Assembly: GCA_021464245.1 (NCBI GenBank)
Contig: JADCRB010000098.1
Span: 496,001 to 560,000, forward strand
Source of the DNA: Carallia brachiata
Taxonomy: Eukaryota > Streptophyta > Magnoliopsida > Malpighiales > Rhizophoraceae
Direction: 5' to 3'
DNA: 64,000 bases
A program made the position numbers and the translations under genes. Shown in pieces: positions 21,290-33,298 of the stretch (position 1 is the first letter of the stretch; each line of letters starts with the position of its first letter). The notes beneath the pieces are model-generated. The model worked only from the letters and a program-made list of their open reading frames with translations, was not told the origin of the DNA and did not search any database.

Positions 21290-24070
21290 ACCACCAAAAC
21301 TACATCCCCAGCAATGCCTGCAACAGCATCCACTACTTTAGAGACCAGTCCCACCTCAGACCCCGTTCCTTCCAAAAAGGTGCTTCTTTTTCCTTCATTC
21401 TTATTCACCCTTTTCTTTAATTTGCTTATAATTGAGAATGAACGTTGTACAGGTGAAATTCAGTGTTTGTTTTGGTATGCAAGAATCCAAGATTTCTGTT
21501 TTAAGCTAAAATCCTTGTCAATTTATCTCTTCGTTGAACTGCTTGATGATAATTCTACAAGAAGAAAAAAAAGTTGAATGTAATTGAAATTTTTGACTTT
21601 ATCCGCAAGGCTCTCGTTTCTGAAAATTTTTGGCAGCTTCATTTATCTAAAATAATTAGAGAATCTCTTTGGAAGTTTGGGACTATTTGCAATTGCAACT
21701 TTTCAGCATTCAGCCTTTGAGTTTTGAGCAGGTTTGACCATGTTGTTTGTATGGATGGGTAGGTGCTGGTTTTAATTGGGTTTGGTACATAGGAAATGGA
21801 AGCTGTTATTATGGTTGATGTTCTGCGCCAAGCTGGAGCAGAGGGACTGTTGCTTCCGTGGAGCCACAGCTAGAGATTGTGGCTGCACGTGACACTAGGC
21901 TGGTTGCTGGTACCTCAATCTCTACCTGTTCAAATGAAATTTTGGATCTTGTGGCATTACCGGTAAGTTTTTTGGTTTTGTGTAATGTGGTTACTTTTAG
22001 TCTACTAACTTAGCTACTGAGGAGAGAAGTGCAAATTTTTAATTAGCTTTGTGTTTGTTACCCTTATTAAAGTTAGCATAACTGAGAATTCTCAATTTCT
22101 TGGTATTATCAACGGTGGTGCCTTATGAATGACGGCAGAGGTATAACCACCCAGAAGGTAGGGTAGGTATTTTAAGTAGAGAGTGATGAAATGATGCCAT
22201 TTGTTACCAGAAAAAAATAAATTACACAGAGTATTATTATTAATTAAGGGTGCTTTTCTTATATAAAGACTATCAGTGGGTACCTGTCCTAGGGGGGGAA
22301 TGCCAGGTTCTGCAAGATTGAGAGACTCTGAGGTTCTCCAGAAATTCGAAATCAAACAAGCTGAGGACAAGATATTACTTGGAGCTATATGTGCTGCTCC
22401 AGTAGTCACACTTCTTCCATGGGGCCTCCTGAGAAAATGCAGGTGGCTTGTTCAGGTTTATGAAATGTTGGTTAATATTCATGAATGTGATTTGGTTTTC
22501 TAATTGTGCTTTAGCATGTGATGAAAGATGACATGTCACCCTGCATTCATGGACAAACTTCCAACCTTCTTTGTTAAATCAAGTATTCAAGTTTCTGGAG
22601 AAGTTACAGCAAGCTGGGGGCCTGGAACTTCTTTGGAGTTTGCTGTATGTTTAGTGGAACAGCTTTTGGGGAATCTGTTGCCAGAGAGGTGGGAGAACTA
22701 TTGGTAAGGTCAATTATGATAAAACTTTGCTGGATGCTTTCTGCTTAATTGTCTAGTTTCTTCATCTAATATTTTTTTTTATATCTTGTACTAGGTGATG
22801 CATAGCACCGACGATACCCATAGGAAAGAGGAATTCAACACAGTTGAATGGTCAATTGACCACATTCCTAGTGCATGTTACTTCTATCTTATTTTTTACT
22901 ATTCATAACCATTTTAGCTTGGTGATATCCTTTAGTTTAGTTTTGGTAATTTCTTTGTCAATAAAATTCTTGGTTTGGACATGTGGGCCTTGTGAGTTAA
23001 TCTCAACAATTACAGAATATCTCACTGATGCTCTTTCTGTTGATGATGACCTTTTCGATGTATTTTGCCTTGTCGTCCAGTACAGTCATTTAGATTCATG
23101 GAGAAGTATTTCTTGCACTCTCCATCTGCTCTTCCGTGACCTACATTTTGCTTTGGTGAGATTACTTATCTTGTTTCATTTGGTTTCTATTTGAACTTTA
23201 ACTTTGTCTGGTCATTCCTATGTTGCACACATTCTTGTTCCAGTTGCAAACGAGTCCAAAAAGATTGAAATAGTAACAATTGTGGATGTTTTGCCGCAAG
23301 CAAAGGTGGATGTGGAAGTTACTTGCAGATGCCATCATCCTTCCGGTGAGGCAAACAAATCTTTAATAGTCTCACCATTTAGACAGCATCTTCTTTTTTT
23401 TTTTGGATTCCTGCTTCAACAGAAGTGTGCCATTAATCCAGTGAAATTTTGTGTGGCCTGAGTGAAATAACATCATGTGGCCTTCATAGACATTGGTTTG
23501 CTGAACTTGATCTTTATGTTAAGTTTTGCATGTTCTGTCATTCCTCGGTGGAGTTTAATGCGATTATTATAGGATATGCTTAGCTTTCTTAAGCTATCTA
23601 TAAAATCTCTCCTTGGTACCAATTTTTACTGTCCATTAGATATCCTTAACAGTTTGGATTTGTTGTGAACATTTAGGGAGGAACTGGTGGGGCTGAAAGG
23701 CTACAAAAATCTAGAGTTTTGAAAAAACTGCTCCTGGAGCAAAATAGATCTGGAAGAATATATGGGGCAGTTTGCTCTTCCCCTGCAGTTCTCTGCAGAC
23801 AGGGTTTACTGAAGGTATTGCTAAACTAATAGAAATCTTCTGCCTCTAAGTGGTCATATTCTAAATCTTTATCCTCTCACGCCAATTAGGATAAGTGAGC
23901 CACTGGACATCCTTCCATTCTGAGCAAACTGACAATTGAAGTGGTTAGTGGTGCGGATTTTGCAGTTGCTATCGTGAGCAAGCTTTTGGTCATGCAAGAG
24001 CGAGAAGTGTAGCTGAAGGCCCGTTTTCGAATATCCCAGAAATTAGATTTGTCAACTCATGAATGGAAGG
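21290..24070 (+). pseudogene. DJ-1/PfpI two-domain protein (DJ-1 homolog A/B type), pseudogene
   Basis: Spliced segments reproduce both DJ-1 domains in order. A Ser/Thr/Pro-rich transit-peptide-like end lies near 21300-21379 (PVPSKK). Domain 1: EMEAVI-VDVLRQAGAE (21763-21962), [16 protein letters not shown] and [17 protein letters not shown] (about 22293-22442), PAFMDKLPTFFVKSSIQVSG (22528-22703), EEFNTVEWSIDHIP (22795-22873). Domain 2: VPVAN, VTIVDVLPQAKVDVEV (about 23230-23360), [21 protein letters not shown] (23677-23814), HPSILSKLT (23890 on). Lesions: TAG at 21790-21792, a 1-bp loss near 21845, a 1-bp loss near 22663, a deletion inside 23320-23345, TGA at 23896-23898, loss of about 19 residues in the last exon and a final frameshift. 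The Cys of both domains (AICAAP, VCSSPA) is still readable. Intact relatives are plastid or cytosolic redox/glyoxalase proteins. Confidence 0.9.
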
Positions 24071-24319
24071 TAAGTTTGTATGTTGTCTACAAAAAATATA
24101 GTCAGTTCTCCCACGTTGAATCTTCTTTCCAAGGTGCTCGGCTGATAGGTGTTCATGAGATCCAAATTTTCCCGCATTTTCTATCCTAAGGCCGAAGAGC
24201 GTGCAAGTGAAACCTTTTTAGTTTTGGTGCAATATTTGTTCTTGTTCATAAAAATTTTGGCTGCTTCCTTTGGTCTAAATTTTAGAAATAGTACTGATTA
24301 ACTAAAGTTGGCATCTCTT

Positions 24320-24850
24320 TCACGCCTGACCCAGCTATCGAAGTTCTCAGTAGTTGCGTGGAGGCTCAATATGAAGTTAGTATGTAGTTGCACCTGCAAC
24401 TGAAAGTCCATTGGCAACCTTCGACCAATGAATTCACGGTCTTAAATTTTTGTCTTTCTGGCATACCCTTTTTTTTTTTTTGTCAAAGTCTTTCTTGCAT
24501 ACCTGATCCATCCTTTTCTATTGGAATTTGGAACAATGATTTCCAGGTGTCTAACAACAATTTGCGTTACCCTTATCTCATGCAAGTTGACCCACGAGAG
24601 AAGTTGGCATCTTCCTTATCTTGTTTATAACTACCATTCCATTCTTCAAAGACCCGTGTCCAACGGTTATCAATGAGAGTCGCTGTTGTGCGTATTTATG
24701 GGAAAACGCGTTACTAATTTTTTAAGGTGAAGAAAAAGGTTCTATTTTATGCGTTGAACTTTGTGGATAAGTTGGTTACAAAGTATGTTTTTGATCCAAT
24801 TTCTGTAAATATATATTTGTCCAGATAAAAATTGCTCCTTTTTTGGCTCG
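24320..24850. repeat. Upstream module U, second copy
   Basis: Matches 14880-15480 in a series of blocks. It starts with GAAGTTCTCAGTAGTTGCGTGGAGGCTCAATATGAAGTT split by small changes and ends with TCTGTAAATATATATTTGTC. It lies between the DJ-1-like pseudogene and ankyrin copy 4, so U may be the far 3' part of the same duplicated unit. Confidence 0.65.
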
Positions 24851-25028
24851 GACACGTCTCCGTAACACGCAGCTCTGGAGCAGTTTTGTTTCGTAATGCC
24901 AAGGTCATTCATGCGTCAGCCACCAGACTTGACTCCGCTTTTGCTTTTCTATTGACTTGCAACTTGTGATATTTCTATCTGCAGAATTGTCCAAAAAGGC
25001 ACTTACCAAAGGACTGAACTACCGCGTG

Positions 25029-25036
25029 TATAAAAT
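25029..25036 (+). promoter_or_regulatory. TATA box of ankyrin copy 4
   Basis: TATAAAAT follows ACCGCGTG and lies 89 bp before the start codon, giving an expected leader of about 60 nt. It is the clearest TATA box among the four ankyrin copies. Confidence 0.6.
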
Positions 25037-25124
25037 GGCAAGTCCGACTGCTTCCAAGACCAAGAGAAACAAAAGCTCTCCTTGAGTTATAGTCCTAGCT
25101 CAGCTGCTTCTTTATGGATTTGTT

Positions 25125-26586
25125 ATGGCACGGCAACTGTTAGAAGCAGCAAGATTAGGTGATGTCAAGGCTTTGGAATCTATGCTTAGAGATGACCCAC
25201 TGATCCTGGAAAGAATTGCTCTACTACCCTTTGCAGAGACCCCGTTGCACATTGCTTCACTTGCTGGGAAGACCCATTTTGTGAGGAAGATTATGAGTTT
25301 GAAGGCCAGCTTCGCAAAGGATCTGAACAAAGATGGTCTCAGTGCATTACACATTGCTTCTGCATTAGGACACATTGAGATCGTGCGTCTACTGTTGACA
25401 CTCAGTCCAGATCTGTGTCTTCTCAAGACAATAGTGGAAGAACGAGCCTCCATCATGCAGCCGTCACGGGGAGGACTGCTGTCATAGAAGAGTTGCTTTC
25501 CAAGTGCCCCCAGGCTCTGAAAGAACTGACTGCTGAGCACGACACGGCTTTTCATTTGGCTGTGAAGAATCAGCAATATGAAGCCTTTAGGACCTTGATC
25601 GAAAGGCTTGGCGATAACAGAGACCTGATAAATGCTAAGAATGAAGATGACCTTTCTATATTTCAGTTGGCCAAAGCCACATGTCAATTGCGGGTAAGCA
25701 CACAAAAGTTATGTTTCAAATAGGTGAAAGGTTAAAGCATCCTATTAACACGGTCTAGACATATTCAGTTAATTGTTAGTGATGTTATGTGTCGATTATT
25801 TCACTAACACTGTCTGGTCGACAATCCCTGCACGTCTTAACATCAACATAATTTCATTCACTCTTGAGACTCCCTTTAAATAGCATCTGGCTGTCATGGC
25901 AGGTACTAGATTTATTGGACGGAAAAGGCAGAGGACTGGAGACAGTACCCGCAGCTGCAGCTGCTGCAAATCAAAGTAGACTGCAACCCGGAATTTCACC
26001 ACTTGCTCCGCGGCCACTGCACAAGTCCTCCTTATTTGAGATGTTCAAAGTACCATACGATGACCAGTCGATGCTACTCGTCGCCGTTCTCATTGCCGCA
26101 GTGACTTTCCAAACATTCCTAACCCCACCTCCAACCCTTTGGAAAGAAAACATGAAACTGGATTACAATTGCATCTTTCAAAATTTACGCGACATAACTC
26201 ATCCATATCGATACCACCAGTGCCACAAAATTATGTTCTTCCTGATTTTCAACACGACTGGCTTCTTCAGTTCTTTGTCAGTGCTCCTTTTTTACAAGTC
26301 CGGAACCGCTGCACAAATTCTAATGGCAGAATCGCTTTTTTCACTCTTTGGATGCTACGCTAGCCTTTTGGGTGCCTTGTTGCCGGAATCGCTTTCATCT
26401 TATATAGTTTTCTTTTCACTGCTCGTGGCCCCCCTTCTTCCTGCATTATTATGTCTAGCGCTTAAAAAACAAACAAATCGGAAAGGGGAAGCCATTGAAC
26501 ATGGCTGGGTCCAGCAGTTAAGTAATAGATCTTCGAGCGACCATAAGTCATTAGGAACTTGCCAGACTCTAAATCAAAAGTCATGA
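25125..26586 (+). pseudogene. Ankyrin-repeat/PGG protein, copy 4 (1-bp frameshift in exon 1)
   Basis: Exon 1 runs 25125-25693 and is 569 nt, against 570, 573 and 576 nt in the others. One A is missing where copies 1 and 3 read CTCAAAGACAA (here CTCAAGACAA, about 25424-25430). After two and a half ankyrin repeats the frame ends at 25487. Repeats 3 and 4 are intact in the shifted frame (TSLHHAAVTGRTAVI, TAFHLAVKNQQY). Exon 2 (25903-26586, 227 aa) is fully open, with an Ala-rich linker insert, MLLVAVLIAAVTFQTF, PPPTLWKENMK and a longer hydrophilic C-terminal tail than copies 1 and 3. The intact ancestor would be 417 aa. A sequencing error at a short A run is the main alternative; if so, this is a functional gene. 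Confidence 0.8.
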
Positions 26587-26981
26587 CCATTCCGCTGCAG
26601 AGATGGTCATCTTACCTATGCAAGCTCGTTTTTGCATTTTTTTTCTTCTTGTTTACTTGGTGTCGCTTTTATTTCTTGTCACTATTCTATTTAGTAATTT
26701 GGATGGCATTTGCATTTGCTTCACCATCTTACATGTCATTTATATGATCAAATTGAAAGAAAAAGAGGGATCATAAATGGGGTTTACTCTACAGTACAAA
26801 ATTAATATCAGGTCTTAATTTACAACTCAAACTATCCGCTCTTATACAAAACTAATATAACGCAACCTAACCTTCGTAGTATAAGATGCAAATTCACACC
26901 AATCTTCTCACACCGCACAAATGGCTCAGATTGTTGCATTCACAAAGGCGCTGCTTCTGCTATATCCATATATGGTTAGTC
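26587..26981. other. Intergenic region between ankyrin copy 4 and the ABF gene
   Basis: This holds the 3' flank of copy 4, and on the minus strand the 3' UTR of the bZIP gene. The two genes converge here with under 400 bp between stop codons. No other gene is seen. Confidence 0.6.
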
Positions 26982-29332
26982 CTACCAAGGCCCTGTCAGA
27001 GTTCTCCTCAAGCACTGCCTCTTACTCGCCCATGGCAGATTCATTGTCTCTGGGAACTGCTAGAATGCAGACAGGTTACCAAGCACGCCAGACAAATTTA
27101 ACAATAAAGTTGGTCATGAAGCAACCAAAAAGAAAAAAGAGAGAGAGAGAAGTATACAATTTATGCATAGCATTACTGATATCAATAAAAATCAATCATC
27201 TAATATATTATTTCGGTTCATTAACTTCCCACTACAATCTCAACACAGAAGACGAGCATACTATTTTATGCATGATAAACTGACAAACACACTCACCTTT
27301 CATTGTGTCACGAAGGAGGGACTTTTAATGCTAAAATGAATTTGCCACGAAGAATTTAAACAAAATATGGAAGCACTATCAGTCAATTCTTAAAAGAAAG
27401 TACAATAGAAATACCCTACCTTATTATTCTGCACTTCCGTTTCCACCTGCAGCAAACAAAGTTCAGTTAAGCCCAAAGTTTTAATGGTTTCAAATGATCA
27501 AAGGGCAAATGTACCCCTACCCACCCCCACACAAAAAAAAAAAAGGAAAACAAGGACTTTACCTGTTTCTTTTGCAATTCTTTGTTCAGTTCTTTAAGCT
27601 TTGCAACTTCAGCTTCAAGCTCCATTGTGTATGCCTACGAGAAACATCAATTGAGGAAAGCAACAGGAAATATTTGTTGATGACAACTGGAATGACCAAA
27701 CACGGACTGTTTCGGTTTGTCGACTCAAGAATGAAAACATATTTGGCAAAATCACTGGGCCCCATCCGACTTAGCATCTTTGGAAGGTCGCAAAACAAGA
27801 AGAAAATTAATGATACCTCATAAGTAGCTTCATATGAAACTGTTTTATGATTGTTGTGATTACATGCACAGTTGAACAGTCAGATGCATTAGCCAAATTG
27901 TAAATAATGAGCCGCAGTAGCCCAGTTTCCTTAAAAAAAAAAAACTGCTATTTCCTACATGGCACATCTCGTTCTCCCAGGGCAAAAGTTCCTCTCATCC
28001 TCATGTTAAAATTGAGAGGTTGAAATTTACATTAGGTTTACCACAGATTTCTGTTAATGACTTTGTTGTGATTAATGATTTACTAGCTAACTTTACTGTC
28101 CTGTCAAACATTGTATCCTTTGATCATCAGACAATGATATAATGATACTATTAGCATGCATTCAGTAGCTGGCACAGGTATAATAGCTTAATCACGGAAG
28201 TCACCTGCTTTCTAGCTCGCGACCTTGCAGCTGACTCTCTGTTCTTAATCATCCTCCGCTGCCTTCTCTCAACTACCTTCTCCAGAGCAGTGTTAGCTTT
28301 TCTTTCCCCTCGACCAAACACGTAAGGAACAGGAGAGGGCGAAGATGCATCCGCATAACTCTTTGCAATCATGTCAGGTGATACCTGGTTTGCGGGAGAT
28401 TTTTTAGCAACTGTAACACCTGTGTTTCCTAAACCAATTTTGCTCATTCCTCCACCCTGAACTAAATCATTGTTCATAGATGTGTGCATTCCTACAACAG
28501 AACCAATAGGGCTGGAAAGCTGAGCATTGTTAACTAAGTGCATGGGGGATGCAAATGTAACAGATGCTGGCTTGGGGAACAGTGGCGGCTGCTGCAGCTG
28601 GGGCTGGTTCTGATGCAGATGTTGTTGCTGTGGTAGTAGCTGAGAGGACGATCTGATTCCACCTACATTCAATGCTGAGTTAGGAGGCTGACTTGTGGCT
28701 AACTTATTACCGTTCTCCATTGTTTGAGTCCCCGAAATTCCATTTTGATTGGGCTGCTGAAAACCAAAAACTAGACCTGCATTATTGCTATCACTAAGTC
28801 GGGACAATTCACCAAAGAATTCAGCATTATTCATCCTTCCGAATTGCTGAGCATCCTCTCTCACTACCCCAGCCCTCGCCAAGAACTCCTCCAGAGTCAT
28901 CTCTCCCAAAGTCTGTTGCCTCTGTGGCAAGTTTGATCCTACACCTCCACTCCCATCTTTAGTGCCTGTACTACTTTCTTTGAACAAGTCTTTCCAAACC
29001 TCATCAACAGTCTTTTGGCTTAATGTCCTAGGCAAAGTCAATGATCCTTGTCTCTGCAAATTTCCACCAGGGGCACTTCCCTCTCCAACACCAATTGAAT
29101 TTGTCATTGCCTGGGTCTCTTCAGCAGTGCAAATGTTTTTCAATAGCTCGTCCATGTTCAATGATCCAAAATCTTTTCCAAGTCCTCCACCCCAAGTGCT
29201 CTGAAACTCATCAAAAGTCAAGGAATATACAGAAGGCTGGCGAGCCAAAAAAGGATTTTCCGATGGCTTGGCATCACTGCCTTCTCCATCTGGGGCAGTA
29301 CCAAAATTCCTGAAGTTCAGATGAGATCCCAT
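26982..29332 (-). CDS. ABF/AREB-type bZIP transcription factor
   Basis: Four exons on the minus strand (29332-28205, 27634-27563, 27446-27420, 27059-26982) with GT-AG borders encode 434 aa, normal for the family. The group A bZIP landmarks are in order: C1 with RQPSVYSLTFDEF (about 31-43), C2 with NMDELLKNI (59-67), C3 with RQGSLTLPRTLS and TVDEVWKDL (94-116), a Gln-rich middle, the basic region (RMIKNRESAARSRARKQ) ending exon 1 at residue 376, a leucine zipper across exon 2, a 27-nt micro-exon, and the C4 tail KRQCLRRTLTGPW. RxxS sites in C1, C3 and C4 are SnRK2 targets in known relatives. Such proteins bind ABRE (ACGTG) promoters in the nucleus and carry ABA and drought responses. The start is MGSHLNF; an upstream in-frame ATG lacks family similarity. 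ABF2 versus ABF3 cannot be resolved by eye. Confidence 0.95.
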
Positions 29333-31126
29333 TTTTTCAAACCCTTGGAGTAGCCAAAACAAGTGACTGGATCCAGCAGTTCCAGTAGAAGATCAAAATT
29401 GAAATCCACTACTTCAAGCTTGTTTCTACAAAATGAAACCCAAAATTTTACCACATCAAGTGGTAAGAAAGAGCAAACATTAGATTTTGTTTTCAAATTT
29501 CTCAAATTTCAATACCAAGCTCACAAATATTATGAACATACCTTATAAAAAAAATAAACTGCACAGGCAAATAATTGTAAATTCCAGTTAGGAGGGACAG
29601 CTACAAACTCAGCGGTAGCTTGACAGAGTTAAAAAGATACTGTTTCCTTAATATAGTGATTAAAAAAAAGGAAAGAAAAAGAATACATGAATTAAAAATA
29701 TTAATATGGAAGACAAAGTTTGACTTGGCATCCCAGTGTTGGGGGAAAAAAAAAAAAAACTGGAAGGAACTAATTGTAAACTGAATTCCTGATACAAAGA
29801 TTGGAAAATGAACAATCCACAGGACATCCCTTATCCAAGAACTTGGCATTAGCTTTAAAGATTCACACACCAGAAATGATAGAAGAATCTGAACAAATTT
29901 ACCCGAGAACCCAAAAGCAAAGAAACATAAGAAAATCAAAGTAGAAGGTTAGATCTCATTTCAAGCACAGTGAACTACAATTGTATCATCTAATTATCGT
30001 CCTTCCCAGACTAATATGGACGCAGGTCAAATTAAATCACAGATACCTCCCAAATTCCAAATCGAAATGTTACAAAAAAAAGGAAAAAAAAAAAAGAGGA
30101 AAAAACAATAACAACAACAACAACGACAATACACAAACTCCAAGCTTTTACTTTTATCATCACTGTATCTTGTCATCCCCAGCTCAACTGCCTACCGAAG
30201 AAAAGTCAAATTTAGAACCCATAAGTAATTATCCAAAACCCATCTGTCTTTCCAAATTCCAAATCATAATCAACTAGCAAAACCTCAGCCTCCTACAATC
30301 AAGCATAAGTACAGGATTAAAAAGAAACAAGAAACAAACTCTAAACTCCTTTCTACAGCTGGATTTCATTTTCAACAACCCAGTAAAAAATAACTAAATA
30401 AATAAAAAGACCCAAAATGGAAGAGTCAATCCATCAGCTGTTCAAATTGCAAAAGCTTCCCTACACCCTCTACAATCAAGCATAAGTACAGCTTTAAAAA
30501 GAAACAAGAAACAAACTCTAAACTCATTTCTACTGCTGGATTTCATTTTCAACCACCCAGGGAAAAAAAAATAAAAAATCAAAGACCCAAAACCCAAAAT
30601 GGAAGAGTTAATCCATCAGCTGTTCAAAATTGCAAAAGCTTTACTACACCAATGAATATTTACACCTCAATGTAAGATCAATTAACAAAAAAAATGCAAT
30701 CTTTAGATGGTAAACACAAACTTTATTATACGAAATTAACAACAAAAAAGAAAAAAGAAATTAAAAAAAGAGAGAGAGAGAGAGATAGGGAGAGACAGAG
30801 CGGCAGAAAGATAATAAGTACAAAAAAAAAAAAGAGTAAATGAAAATAAAACAGATACACTGTGCAAAGACAGCACGGAAATAGATAAATTAAACCAAAA
30901 AAGAAGAGGGGGGTATTTTTCTTTTATTTTACGTACCTTTATTTCTCTATTACAAGTGGGAAAATATATATATTAAACACTAAAAAATTAAGAAAAAGAG
31001 AGGATTTTTGGCGTGAAAATTAGCGGAGTAATGAGAGGAAGAGAGAGAGGGAGAGCGTGTCGTTTCTCAGAGGGTGGCTGGTGGAGGCGACAGGTGTCTA
31101 TTGCCGCCTCCGTGACACGAGTCGCC
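29333..31126 (-). other. Leader exon and 5' UTR intron of the ABF gene
   Basis: Reading on the minus strand, a leader after the TATA box reaches AAAG|GTACGTAA near 30940, a good donor. A matching acceptor TTTTGTAG| ends at 29426, so about 1.5 kb is probably a leader intron and 29333-29425 is the second leader exon. The intron contains a 177-bp tandem duplication and several A-rich runs. Transcript evidence would be needed to fix the first exon. Confidence 0.6.
30294..30655. repeat. 177-bp tandem duplication in the ABF leader intron
   Basis: TACAATCAAGCATAAGTACAG starts at 30294 and again at 30471. The two copies stay alike through AGAAACAAGAAACAAACTC, TGGATTTCATTTTCAAC, CCCAAAATGGAAGAGT and CCATCAGCTGTTCAAA, with small insertions in the second copy. 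They are recent enough to align by eye. Confidence 0.85.
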
Positions 31127-31133
31127 TATTTAA
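31127..31133 (-). promoter_or_regulatory. TATA box of the ABF gene
   Basis: On the minus strand this reads TTAAATA in a G+C-rich setting and is followed by a pyrimidine-rich leader (CTCTCCCTCTCTCTC). It is the only good TATA candidate at a sensible distance from the leader donor. Confidence 0.5.
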
Positions 31134-31230
31134 GGAGCTTTCCTCTGAGACTGGCTTTTTCCTTGTCTTATTCTTAAATTAATGTCTGCAATGGTGTCTG
31201 GACAGTACCATGAGCCACCGAGATATAGCA

Positions 31231-31236
31231 ACGTGG
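31231..31236. promoter_or_regulatory. ABRE-like ACGT core upstream of the ABF gene
   Basis: ACGTGG lies about 100 bp upstream of the TATA box, next to a CCAAT string (31238-31242). ABF genes are often ABA-induced through ABREs, so the site is plausible, but a single 6-mer is weak evidence. Confidence 0.35.
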
Positions 31237-33149
31237 ACCAATCACTGAGTAGTTGAAATTTTGATGCGACTTCTGCCCAATGGGCAAGAGCAAGGTGGGT
31301 TTATCTAGGCCGTTGAATCCGCTTTTCCGACAAAATAAATGGTTGGTCATTGATTAGGAAGCGTGTCAGACCGTCCGTTTTATCAGTTAGCTATAGTGGA
31401 TCCCACTGGAGAAAGTCTTCCCTGAAGTCGGACGTTCTCATAGATCCAATGTACGGCTGATAATATCCTCCTTTACAAGTTAAAAGTCACGTAAATATAT
31501 AATAATATGTATAAAATTGATATATAAAATTTATATTATTAAATTATAAAAAATATATTAAATTTTAAAAAATTAGATCATCGAGTCATTCTTTTAATTT
31601 AAGCATACTTTTGGTTTGCATATAATTGGTTAGTTGGTTTGTGTATGTGCAATGACATTTTTTTTTTTTTCATAAAGTCGGAACAGCAACTCGCATGTCC
31701 GTTCGAACAAATTTGTTCCATATAGTGAGTCAGGTCGTTATAGTAAATCTCTATGGAGTAGAGTAAACCTTATGCCACGCAACAAAGTTACTAATTATTT
31801 TTAACAATTATATAGATTAAATATATATTTATTTTTACTACATATTTTGATAAGGATTTAAACTTGTATCTTGTATGATACAAATAAAAATTTTAATCAC
31901 TAAACCAGAATAAAAGTAGTTAATTTATGACTTCATAGTGGTGTGAAATTATGGGACGAAAGATTTGCTACAGCCACCAGACTTTGATTAAATCCATCTT
32001 TGGTTATCAAAAACCAAAGGGGTTGTGTGTTGGCGGTCGGTCACACGGGAGAATTTTTCCATTGGATGTCTGTGAAGATTGTTATAACGATATTATCAGA
32101 CTCCATAATTCTTTGAAAAAAAAACAGAGAGAGACTCACGACAAAATGCACGAGTATAACACTAACACCAAAAAAAGAAAAAAAAACAATATAAGGATTT
32201 TTTTTTTCTTTATGTACTTTCTTAGTTTCTACAACACAAGCGGTTCAATTGCCCACCTCTATAACAAAAGATCGGATAAACCATGTATGTAATTGCCTAA
32301 AATAATGTCCAAATTACTGCTATTTAATTTCCAGCAAAATATCAGACAAAATAATTGGGGACCAAAGTTACTACTTTCACCTTAACCAAGAATCGGAGAT
32401 CTAAAATCACATGACATCCAAATCAGGAAAGCTCATAAAAGAACCCAATCTTGATTTATGGAGTGCCTCTCGGTAGAAAACGCTGACTTTTATGTTCTCG
32501 AAAAAGGAAACCCAATGAGCAAAACATCAACTTACTATGTCCCCAAGCGACTTTAACACATTGGCCAAAACCATTCCAACAAAGGCTGGTGCGAGAGAAC
32601 CATTATCATGAAATTATAAATTCGTGCAAAAAGCCAAAACATACAAATGGGCCATGGCGGGCATCCGCGTATGCTAATACAAATATATTTCATTATCCAA
32701 AGTGGAAAAGTAAGGCAAAGACCAATCTAGATAAGAGCGCAATCTTCAACATTTTCGGCACTGATAGTGGGGTTTCAGGCACCACGTGGCGACTCTCGAT
32801 TCCCTCATTCATTGTTTTCCAACATAAAAAATCTTAAATTGTAATTTTATTCAAATTTGCGTAAATCCGTAGTAATATGATATATTATATAATTAAATTT
32901 TATTAAAAAAATTAATATATTATTATATATTATTAAATAAATTGTGTGTTTATTTATATCGATTAAGAATTAATGTAAGAGAAATTCTCTTGTAATATTA
33001 GAAGGGAATAAGCGGACAAGTTGAGGAGCAGAAACAGTGATAATGGGTCCCTTTCCTATATTCTGACTTGAGTAAACTATGTTGCTCTCAGGTGTCCCAT
33101 AGATAATGCTTAACTTGCTCCTTTAATAACCACCGTCCAAATATTCGGA

Positions 33150-33272
33150 GCAAGCGAGCTTTAATTCAGTGGTGGTTTTGTGGGCTTTCCGGGTCCTCTC
33201 GTGCTAAGAACAGGAAAGTAAGCGAGCTTTAATTCAGTGCTGGCTTTGGTGGGCTTTCCGGGACCTTTGCGT
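33150..33272. repeat. 68-bp direct repeat, two copies
   Basis: AAGCGAGCTTTAATTCAGTG followed by a TGG-rich link and GTGGGCTTTCCGGG occurs at 33152 and 33220, so the period is 68 bp. The copies differ at about six positions. Confidence 0.8.
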
Positions 33273-33298
33273 TGGTCAGTGGGTGTATAGTTGTTATA

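Noticed and set aside
22844..23194. 116-codon ORF inside the DJ-1 pseudogene
   Set aside because: It is an intron region between two DJ-1 exon remnants and has no similarity to the domain.
6971..26586. The ANK/DJ-1 cluster as a novel functional operon-like system
   Set aside because: The DJ-1 member is clearly dead and two ankyrin copies are damaged. Segmental duplication explains the arrangement without a joint function.
31951..32292. 113-codon ORF starting MGRKICYSHQT
   Set aside because: Ends in low-complexity Lys/Phe sequence; no family recognised and no supporting signals.
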